Of a DNA stretch of 14,727 bases, positions 1-5,262 are shown one piece after another. Location of the stretch: positions 1 through 14,727 of the forward strand of contig SKXR01000169.1 in NCBI GenBank assembly GCA_007128275.1, in the 5' to 3' direction. This DNA is from Kiritimatiellia bacterium (GTDB lineage: Bacteria > Verrucomicrobiota > Kiritimatiellia > SLAD01). The notes beneath the pieces were generated by a model, which saw nothing but the letters and a program-made list of their open reading frames with translations, was not told where the DNA came from and searched no databases. The first letter of the stretch is position 1. The number at the start of each line of letters is the position of its first letter. The translations under genes and the position numbers were made by a program.

Positions 1-437
1 CCGAGCTCGGTCTTGAAGTCGTGTCGATTGCGGTAAGTGGACGCCTTGGATATCCCGTCGGACGTTTTACCCCCTATCTGGGAGGCGGTCTCGGCTACTA
101 CTATATGCGCACGGACAATGACCGCATCAACCAGTCCATTCGCGACAATCCCGCCGCCCTGCCCGCGGGCGTCTCCGAGTTGCGCATTAGCGCCGACATG
201 GACAATACGTTCGGGTATCACGTGGCCCTGGGCCTTGAATGGTTGATTACCTCGAAATGGGAAGTCTTTGCGGAATATCGTCGCGTGTTTTTGGAAAGCG
301 ACCTGACGGTCCGCCGCACCGAAGCGCGCCGTACCGCGTCCGGCCCCCTTGCCGTCAGCCGGTCCGAGACTCGGGAAACCGAGACGTTTCCGTACGATCA
401 CGGCCTTTTCCGCGTCGGCGTGAATTACCGCTTCTAA
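1..437 (+). CDS. Outer-membrane beta-barrel protein, 3' part only
   Basis: The reading frame is open from the left edge, so the gene starts outside the window; a GTG at 21 is internal to the open frame and is not needed as a start. About 144 residues are visible. They show alternating polar/hydrophobic strands rich in Gly and aromatics (YLGGGLGYYYM; YHVALGLEW; WEVFAEYRRVF) separated by charged loops, and the protein ends in a strand finishing with phenylalanine (FRVGVNYRF). A terminal aromatic of this kind is the usual recognition signal for the BAM outer-membrane assembly machinery. The pattern fits small OmpA-like/OmpW-like barrels of the OMP_b-brl type. I infer an outer-membrane location; the ligand or role is unknown. 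The stop TAA (435-437) overlaps the stop of the convergent M23 peptidase gene. Confidence 0.75.
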   Translation, partial: ELGLEVVSIAVSGRLGYPVGRFTPYLGGGLGYYYMRTDNDRINQSIRDNPAALPAGVSELRISADMDNTFGYHVALGLEWLITSKWEVFAEYRRVFLESDLTVRRTEARRTASGPLAVSRSETRETETFPYDHGLFRVGVNYRF

Positions 438-1543
438 TACTTCAGAATTTCCAGCCAGCGTTCGCCGTTTCGGCCAAAGGTCCATTCGCCGCCGCGCCGC
501 ACCACCTGACGCAGGCCGTTCCGGCCCAACACGTCTTCATCCACCTCCAGCACCCGCACGGAGTCGCGCCCCATCGCTTCGACTTCCTCCAGGGAGGCCA
601 TGCGCCCGCTGAGCGGTACGCCTCCTTCGGACACGCTCATGACGATTGCGCCCGCCGTGAACGGGGATCCCTGCCACAGGCCGGGATAGCGCCGGAAATA
701 ATCCGGCAACCGATCGGCGCGGAAAAGGAGGGTGAACGCGGGCGGCAATTCCCGGAGGTACCGCTTCATGCTGAACTCGATTTCCTTCTCCCGGGTATCG
801 AAAACGGCCAGCGGATCAATCCCCGTCAGGTTATGTCCGTGCCACGCGCCGTGATCGGGCACCAACTTCTGCGCGCGATACCATACATCGAACCGACTGT
901 TGTTGATCACGCCGATTTCAAAATGCAAATGGGCTCGATGCATGGGAATGCCGCTGGAAGCGGTGTTCCCCATGACGCCGAGCACGGCGCCGCGCTGCAC
1001 GGGTTCGCCCGCGCGCAGTCCGGATTCCACGCGGGCCATATGGGAATAGAGCGTATAGATTTCACCCACCGGATCGTCGTGGGCGAGGACGATGTATATG
1101 CCGTAGGTGGAATTGCCGGCCACCCGGTTGACATAGGCCACGCGACCGTCCGTCACGGCATAAATCTCATCGAGCGGCCTGCCCCGACGATCCCTTTGCA
1201 TGGCCGCGATATCGAGGCCTTCATGAAAGGCGGGCAAGAGCCGGCCACTGAACGAACGCGTGCGCACCGAACCGTATAACGCCGACTCGACCCGGCCTGC
1301 GGCCGTGGGCTGATAGACTTCGGTCGATTCCGTATTCCACAGATCCCGTTGATCCGTGGGATGGGTGTACCACAAGCCCGGCGGCTCCACCGCAACCTCT
1401 TCCTCTTCCTCTACCGGCACGGCCTTGACGAATCCGTCTTCCGGCTCGGGCCCCCTGTTCCATAACCAACGGAAGAGGAAGATGTCGAAGATGATTAGTG
1501 GAATGATCCACCAGGCGTGTCGTCTAAGAAAGGATGCTATCAT
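434..1543 (-). CDS. Membrane-anchored M23 (LytM-type) metallopeptidase
   Basis: A 369-residue protein. Residues about 10-28 form one hydrophobic segment (WWIIPLIIFDIFLF) after a short basic start, so it is probably an inner-membrane anchor with the rest outside the cytoplasm. The M23 domain lies at roughly residues 85-215. H107 and D111 are in the motif HEGLD, a further His is in YSHMARV, and H205/H207 are in HLHFEIG. These are the zinc-binding HxxxD and HxH signatures of M23 endopeptidases, which cut peptide cross-bridges in peptidoglycan. All metal ligands are present, so the enzyme is probably active. About 150 residues after the domain match nothing I recognise. The start ATG at 1541-1543 has no clear Shine-Dalgarno upstream, which fits translation coupled to the pfkB-family gene 43 bases upstream on the same strand. 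The exact substrate bond is unknown. Confidence 0.88.
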   Translation of the reverse strand: MIASFLRRHAWWIIPLIIFDIFLFRWLWNRGPEPEDGFVKAVPVEEEEEVAVEPPGLWYTHPTDQRDLWNTESTEVYQPTAAGRVESALYGSVRTRSFSGRLLPAFHEGLDIAAMQRDRRGRPLDEIYAVTDGRVAYVNRVAGNSTYGIYIVLAHDDPVGEIYTLYSHMARVESGLRAGEPVQRGAVLGVMGNTASSGIPMHRAHLHFEIGVINNSRFDVWYRAQKLVPDHGAWHGHNLTGIDPLAVFDTREKEIEFSMKRYLRELPPAFTLLFRADRLPDYFRRYPGLWQGSPFTAGAIVMSVSEGGVPLSGRMASLEEVEAMGRDSVRVLEVDEDVLGRNGLRQVVRRGGEWTFGRNGERWLEILKY

Positions 1544-1586
1544 GGTTAGAGGAGGAGTTCACAGGTTCAGCAGGTCAACAGGCTAA

Positions 1587-2684
1587 TCAAATCGTTCCGC
1601 ATTCCACGGCGCACCAGTCGCGCATGAAAGCGATCAACTCTTCATAGCGCGGCGGTCGCGCATGACGCACATAGAAGCCGGACGCGCACACGCCGCTTCC
1701 AATCGCCTCTTCCGGGGCCAATCCGGACAAGAGCCCCCGGCAGAATCCGGCGTTGAAAGTGTCGCCCGCGCCCGTCGTCAGTCGGGGGGTGGCCGTGTAA
1801 GGACCTTCGATCGCGTACACCCCGTATTCATCCGCCACACAAGCGCTTCGCAAGGGATGAATCACGGCCATGTCGATGTCCATGGCGGATCGAATGCGAA
1901 TGGCGCGATTCCGAATGTCCATGTCCGTTTCGCCCAGCAGGATATGTTCCACTTGAGCGGATTCGTGTTCGTTCATCCCGAGAATCACGCGGGTACGGCC
2001 TTGCATGTCGGAGAGGATGTCCAGCACCCCGCGAATATCATCGCGGGTGCGCTTGCGCGGATCGGCCAGGTCCACAAACAACAATGGGGCGGTATCGCAA
2101 CGGCCCAGCAATTCGTACAGGCCGTGGAGAATGCTGTTCATGGCCGGCAACATGGTCCAATTTACGCAGGCCACCAGGTCCATCCGGTTCAGCACGCTGA
2201 GCAATTCCCGCTCGGGAACATGCGTCAGCAGATTTTCCCAGTTCACCTGTTCCAGGGTCTGCATTTTCCCCATCAATAATTTGCCGTCCACGAATTCCAA
2301 CGCCTCGGTTTGCGCCGGTTCCGCCAGGGAGATGACCCGTTCACAACGTTCCGCCATTTGCTGAAAGACCGGATGGATAATCGGTTCGCCCAATGCGCCG
2401 ACATAGGTAATCCCGCATCCCATGTGCCGTAAGCCGTCTGCCATGATCGGGCCGTTTCCGCCGAGCTTGACCTGTTGCGGCACCATTTCAATATTCGCGC
2501 TGTATCCCGCTGCGGCGGCTACCCGGTCCGCGAACTGGTCCATGGTTTCCATGCGACGATAGGTCGTCACATCCACCCGCTCCTCCACCAAATGAATGAT
2601 CGTGTCCAGAAATCCGTCGAACCCGACCAGCGCCGAGGCGGTGGGATCGCTCCGTTCCAGTTTCTCCGCGGCTTTCAACAACAT
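1587..2684 (-). CDS. PfkB-family carbohydrate kinase
   Basis: A 365-residue sugar kinase of the ribokinase/PfkB superfamily, which transfers phosphate from ATP to a sugar hydroxyl. Near the N-terminus is GFDGFLD (residues 21-27). A GGNG substrate-pocket motif sits at 75-78, and GMNEHE is in the middle. The C-terminal PfkB signature TTGAGDTFNAGF is intact, with catalytic base D308 and the adjacent anion hole. The substrate cannot be read from sequence; candidates include fructose, ribose, ketodeoxygluconate and nucleosides. I chose the ATG at 2682-2684. The frame stays open upstream to a TTG at 2795, but that start would have no ribosome site and would add a non-conserved-looking basic stretch. 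A GGGAGGG run lies 23 bases before the chosen ATG, which is too far for a normal site. The M23 gene follows 43 bases downstream, probably in one transcript. Confidence 0.85.
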   Translation of the reverse strand: MLLKAAEKLERSDPTASALVGFDGFLDTIIHLVEERVDVTTYRRMETMDQFADRVAAAAGYSANIEMVPQQVKLGGNGPIMADGLRHMGCGITYVGALGEPIIHPVFQQMAERCERVISLAEPAQTEALEFVDGKLLMGKMQTLEQVNWENLLTHVPERELLSVLNRMDLVACVNWTMLPAMNSILHGLYELLGRCDTAPLLFVDLADPRKRTRDDIRGVLDILSDMQGRTRVILGMNEHESAQVEHILLGETDMDIRNRAIRIRSAMDIDMAVIHPLRSACVADEYGVYAIEGPYTATPRLTTGAGDTFNAGFCRGLLSGLAPEEAIGSGVCASGFYVRHARPPRYEELIAFMRDWCAVECGTI

Positions 2685-2788
2685 GTCACTTGGATTAATC
2701 GCGCGACCCTCCCGGCAATAAATTCTTCTTCGATAGTTGATATCTGAGTTATTTCCTCTACGGTACAGAGAAATCAGTGACCCGAGAG

Positions 2789-2818
2789 TATACAAATTAG
2801 AATTTCGTTCAAGGAGGA
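2789..2818 (+). promoter_or_regulatory. Candidate -10 element and strong RBS of the YlbF-family gene
   Basis: The 144-base divergent gap between the kinase and the YlbF-family gene is clearly more AT-rich than its flanks. TATACA at 2789-2794 is a plausible -10 box for the plus strand; no good -35 stands at the right distance. AAGGAGGA at 2811-2818 is a near-perfect Shine-Dalgarno, 10 bases before the ATG at 2829. The ribosome site is convincing and the promoter is tentative. Confidence 0.4.
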
Positions 2819-2828
2819 TAAGGCCGTT

Positions 2829-3242
2829 ATGGAATTAAAAACACAGGATTCGCCCGTAATCGAAAAGACAAAAGAGCTTTGCCAGACCCTGCTGGAACAG
2901 CCCTCGTTCCAGTCCATCCGCCAACGAATCGATGCTTTTTCATCAGATGAGGCGGCCCGGTCCCAGTACAATCGGCTTTGCGACATGCAGGAGATGTTGC
3001 AAACCAAGGATCAACAGGGCATGCCCCTGAATGACGAGGAAGTCGAGACCTACGAAAAGGAACGGGACGAACTCTTTGCCAATCCGGTGGCCCGCGGGTT
3101 CATCGACGCGCAACAGGAGCTGCACAAACTCCAGGAAACCGTCAACCAATACATCAGCAAGACCTTCAAACTCGGTCGCCTGCCGACCGAAGACGATTTC
3201 GAGTCGGGCGCCTGCGGACCGAACTGCGGTTGCAGCGGCTGA
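2829..3242 (+). CDS. YlbF/YmcA-family regulator with cysteine-rich tail
   Basis: A 137-residue, mostly helical protein matching the YlbF/YmcA (Com_YlbF, formerly DUF964) family over residues about 8-118, for example in the region ending EELHKLQETVNQYIS-like (here QQELHKLQETVN). In Bacillus subtilis, YlbF and YmcA form a complex with YaaT that carries iron-sulfur clusters and acts with RNase Y on mRNA maturation, affecting competence, sporulation and biofilm. Whether the protein has that role here is inference. The C-terminus carries C129, C133 and C135 (CGPNCGC), which could bind a metal or an iron-sulfur cluster; C18 and one mid-protein Cys are also present. No signal peptide or membrane segment is visible, so it is cytoplasmic. 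The start is fixed by AAGGAGGA 10 bases upstream. It is monocistronic: divergent from the kinase and convergent with the SRAP gene. Confidence 0.8.
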   Translation: MELKTQDSPVIEKTKELCQTLLEQPSFQSIRQRIDAFSSDEAARSQYNRLCDMQEMLQTKDQQGMPLNDEEVETYEKERDELFANPVARGFIDAQQELHKLQETVNQYISKTFKLGRLPTEDDFESGACGPNCGCSG

Positions 3243-3274
3243 CGAGCATGTCAGAGCTTCGGTCTTCGATGGCC

Positions 3275-3297
3275 GTTTTCTTGATGGCGGAAAACGC
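3275..3297. terminator. Possible bidirectional hairpin between convergent genes
   Basis: CGTTTTC (3275-3281) and GAAAACG (3291-3297) are exact inverted copies with a 9-base loop. They lie in the 72-base gap between the convergent YlbF-family and SRAP genes, where a terminator is expected. The stem has only three G-C pairs and neither side is followed by a T tract, so it would be a weak intrinsic terminator at best. Confidence 0.25.
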
Positions 3298-3314
3298 TCG
3301 CGAAGGGGCGTTCC

Positions 3315-4010
3315 CTACAACAGGTCGCTTTGTTCCAGGATGGGACGGATGCATTCCGGATCGTCGTTGACCACATGATTCACGCGCGTGGATACCGGAT
3401 ACGCCTTGAGCGCGATGTCCGCTCCGCCGGCGAGGATGTCCTGCAAGTCGTCCGGACGGTACAATGAATGGTTCAGCCAATCCGTTTCCTGGTCCTCGCG
3501 CAGGATCAGCGGCATGCGATGATGATATGGCTTCACGAACGAATTTGCCGCCCGCGTAATGAGCGTGAAGGAATACAGTTCGCCGCCGTCCCGGTCGTTC
3601 CAAATCTCCCACAGTCCGGCAAACGAAAACAGCGGAGCGTCTTCTACCGTGAAATACATCGGGATCTTTTGGGTCCTGCCCGGCTCTTTGCGCCATTCGT
3701 AGAACCCGTTGGCCGGAACCAGGCATCGGCGATAACGCAGCGGATTCTTAAAAGACGCCTTTTCCCAAAGTGTTTCCACCCGGGCATTGATCATCTTGTA
3801 GCCGGTCCGCACATCTTTTGTCCATGACGGCACCAATCCCCACACGCAGAATTCCAGCCGAGGCGACCGTTCCCCGGCGGTGATCACCGCCGCGCCCTGA
3901 CCGGGGGCCAGATTGTAGCGCGGCGTCAACACGGCCTGTTCCGGCACGGTCACGTCGAAACGCTGCTCCAGCTTCTTCTTTTCCACCGCTTGAACGAATC
4001 TTCCACACAT
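3315..4010 (-). CDS. yedK: SRAP-family abasic-site DNA-protein crosslinker (YedK/HMCES type)
   Basis: A 231-residue protein of the SOS response-associated peptidase family, the usual length for this family. The family caps abasic sites in single-stranded DNA by forming a thiazolidine link through the N-terminal cysteine after Met removal. The start is therefore decided by chemistry: the ATG at 4008-4010 gives MCGRF with Cys at position 2, while the 19 extra in-frame residues upstream would bury it. The key residues known from E. coli YedK are all present: C2, N75 (in INARVET), E105 (in NGFYEW), and the active-site His in HHRMP (residues 163-164). It should act in the cytoplasm on damaged DNA. 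The gene stands apart from its neighbours, 232 bases downstream of the HAD gene on the same strand, with only a weak ribosome site. No match to an E. coli LexA box was seen upstream. Confidence 0.93.
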   Translation of the reverse strand: MCGRFVQAVEKKKLEQRFDVTVPEQAVLTPRYNLAPGQGAAVITAGERSPRLEFCVWGLVPSWTKDVRTGYKMINARVETLWEKASFKNPLRYRRCLVPANGFYEWRKEPGRTQKIPMYFTVEDAPLFSFAGLWEIWNDRDGGELYSFTLITRAANSFVKPYHHRMPLILREDQETDWLNHSLYRPDDLQDILAGGADIALKAYPVSTRVNHVVNDDPECIRPILEQSDLL

Positions 4011-4079
4011 CCCGATAGGATATAAACCAACCAGCCACTTCGTCGATTGCCAATTCGCATCCCCCAATGAAAACCGCCT

Positions 4080-4105
4080 TACATACAGGTCTCCATCTAT
4101 GTATG
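4080..4105. repeat. Inverted repeat upstream of the SRAP gene, possible operator
   Basis: TACATA (4080-4085) and TATGTA (4098-4103) are exact inverted copies 12 bases apart. The same stretch can also pair as CATACA (4082-4087) with TGTATG (4100-4105). It lies about 70 bases upstream of the SRAP start, in an otherwise non-coding gap. The spacing suits a dimeric repressor, but no known regulator site is recognised. The rest of the gap (4011-4242) holds only the short tandem repeat listed below and no small gene that I can support. Confidence 0.25.
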
Positions 4106-4201
4106 GAAGCCATCACTACCAATGTATCCGAGCCGGTGTGCCGGGCGTTTCAAGCGCATGCGAAGCGTCGGGACCGGACGGCGTCGAAATCCTGGGTCAG
4201 A

Positions 4202-4236
4202 ATGGTTGATGGTTAATGGATGATGCTTGATGAAGG
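4202..4236. repeat. Degenerate 7-base tandem repeat
   Basis: Four consecutive 7-base units starting with ATG can be read: ATGGTTG, ATGGTTA, ATGGATG and ATGCTTG, then a fifth more diverged unit (ATGAAGG). They stop six bases before the stop codon of the HAD gene. The run is short and imperfect and has no evident function. It could be replication-slippage debris. Confidence 0.5.
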
Positions 4237-4242
4237 GACTGA

Positions 4243-4899
4243 TCAGGCCCGGAACCAACTCGCCAATTCCTCCACCCTCAGTTCGTCGAGTCTGTCGACG
4301 ACTTTGTCGGCATTCAACAGATCTTCCGCGGGATGCGTCGAGGCCACGGCGACCACTTTCATGCCGCCGCGCCGGGCCGCTTCGATGCCGACAAAGGCGT
4401 CCTCGAAAACCACGGTGCGGTCCGGCTCGAAGCCGATCCGCCCGGCCGCCTTCAGAAAGATTTCGGGATGCGGCTTGCCGTGTTCGACGTCGTCGCCCGA
4501 CACGATATCCGAGAAGTACGCGCGCAACCCGATATCATCAATGATGCAATCGATGTTCGCCCGGCACGTGGACGAACCGATCACACAGGGCACGCCCGCG
4601 TTCCGCAACGCGTCCAGCCATGCACGGGCGCCGGGCAACGGCTCGATACCGTCTTCGCGCACGATGTCCCGGTAAAGGGCCTCTTTGCGTTTCGCCATGC
4701 GCTGCACGGCCGCGGGTTCATCCGCCCAGCCGAGAATTTCCGGAATGATGACTTCGTTCTTCATCCCAAACGCCTGCTCAAAATAGCCGTCCGGCAGAGT
4801 CAAGCCGTCCGCCTTCGCCATGCGAATCCAGCTTTCCCGGTGTTGCGCGGACGAATCAATGATCACTCCATCCCAGTCAAATATCGCGCCCCAATTCAT
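4243..4899 (-). CDS. HAD-superfamily sugar-phosphate enzyme, beta-phosphoglucomutase-like
   Basis: A 218-residue HAD hydrolase, close to the 221 residues of Lactococcus beta-phosphoglucomutase. The motifs in order are: nucleophile D8 and acid/base D10 in FDWDGVIIDS; a small cap domain at about residues 16-85; motif II serine in VIGSST (S109/S110); K142 in HGKPHPEIF; and E166/D167 in VVFEDAFVGIEAA. H20, in the place of the beta-PGM cap histidine, is present. The enzyme probably acts on a phosphorylated sugar in the cytoplasm. Sequence alone does not separate mutase from phosphatase, and the usual beta-PGM cap lysine is not obvious. The start is decided by AGGAG six bases before the ATG at 4897-4899; a longer frame reading upstream lacks such a site. 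It is divergent from the ferredoxin gene and shares a 90-base promoter region with it. Confidence 0.85.
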   Translation of the reverse strand: MNWGAIFDWDGVIIDSSAQHRESWIRMAKADGLTLPDGYFEQAFGMKNEVIIPEILGWADEPAAVQRMAKRKEALYRDIVREDGIEPLPGARAWLDALRNAGVPCVIGSSTCRANIDCIIDDIGLRAYFSDIVSGDDVEHGKPHPEIFLKAAGRIGFEPDRTVVFEDAFVGIEAARRGGMKVVAVASTHPAEDLLNADKVVDRLDELRVEELASWFRA

Positions 4900-4905
4900 A
4901 CGCTT

Positions 4906-4910
4906 CTCCT
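4906..4910 (-). promoter_or_regulatory. Ribosome binding site fixing the HAD gene start
   Basis: AGGAG on the minus strand with a 6-base spacer to the ATG at 4899. It favours this start over in-frame ATGs further upstream (up to 4971). Confidence 0.7.
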
Positions 4911-4989
4911 GTTTAATCTCCGGCATGCCTTGACATCTCGAGTAGTGTAGAGAACGATTCATACAAAGCAATCTACTCTATGTTGAATT

Positions 4990-5262
4990 ATGACACACGT
5001 TATTACAGAACCCTGTTACGGATGTAAGAACACGATTTGCGTGACGGTCTGTCCGGTGGACGCGTTCCGCGAGGACAAGCAATGTCTCTGGATCGATCCG
5101 GACGCCTGCATCGATTGTGCCGCGTGCGTGCCGGAATGTCCGGTGGAAGCCATCTTCCTGGATCGCGACGTGCCCGGCAAATGGGAACATTACATTGCGT
5201 TGAACGCCGAGAAGGCGCCGAATCTTCCCGTCATCACGGAAAAGCAGGAACCCTTGAGTTGA
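4990..5262 (+). CDS. fdxA: FdxA-type ferredoxin (3Fe-4S/4Fe-4S)
   Basis: A 90-residue cytoplasmic electron carrier. The opening MTHVITEPC, the two cysteine clusters, and the later LNAE...ITEK stretch match the 7Fe ferredoxin family typified by Azotobacter ferredoxin I and FdxA. By analogy with ferredoxin I, C9, C17 and C50 would bind the 3Fe-4S cluster and C21, C40, C43 and C46 the 4Fe-4S cluster. C12 and C32 are extra. C12 makes the first motif a full CxxCxxxxCxxxC, so a second 4Fe-4S cluster cannot be excluded. The protein ends shortly after the ITEK motif and lacks the longer tail of ferredoxin I. There is no clear Shine-Dalgarno, but the start is supported by the family's MTHV-type N-terminus. 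Its stop overlaps the TTG start of the next gene, so the two are probably translated together. Confidence 0.9.
   Translation: MTHVITEPCYGCKNTICVTVCPVDAFREDKQCLWIDPDACIDCAACVPECPVEAIFLDRDVPGKWEHYIALNAEKAPNLPVITEKQEPLS
5246..5250 (+). promoter_or_regulatory. Ribosome binding site within the ferredoxin gene for the lipoprotein
   Basis: AGGAA at 5246-5250, inside the last codons of the ferredoxin gene, stands 8 bases before a TTG at 5259-5261. This supports the unusual TTG start, which also gives an ideal lipoprotein signal peptide and a TTGA overlap with the upstream stop. Confidence 0.6.

Noticed and set aside
239..1279. A 346-codon plus-strand open frame opposite the M23 peptidase
   Set aside because: It lies entirely antisense to a gene with complete catalytic motifs, begins inside the barrel gene and has a His/Arg-rich composition typical of a GC-rich shadow frame.
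2685..2795. N-terminal extension of the kinase to a TTG at 2795
   Set aside because: No ribosome site precedes it, and the added residues do not resemble the PfkB N-terminus.
4930..4958. A perfect TTGACA (-35) upstream of the ferredoxin gene
   Set aside because: At 17 bases distance the sequence is AACGAT, which is not a credible -10, and no better box was found within 16-19 bases. Kept only as a possibility.
5037..5258. Extending the lipoprotein frame upstream through the ferredoxin gene (ORF open from 5037)
   Set aside because: That start would hide the signal peptide and lipobox. The TTG at 5259 has its own ribosome site.
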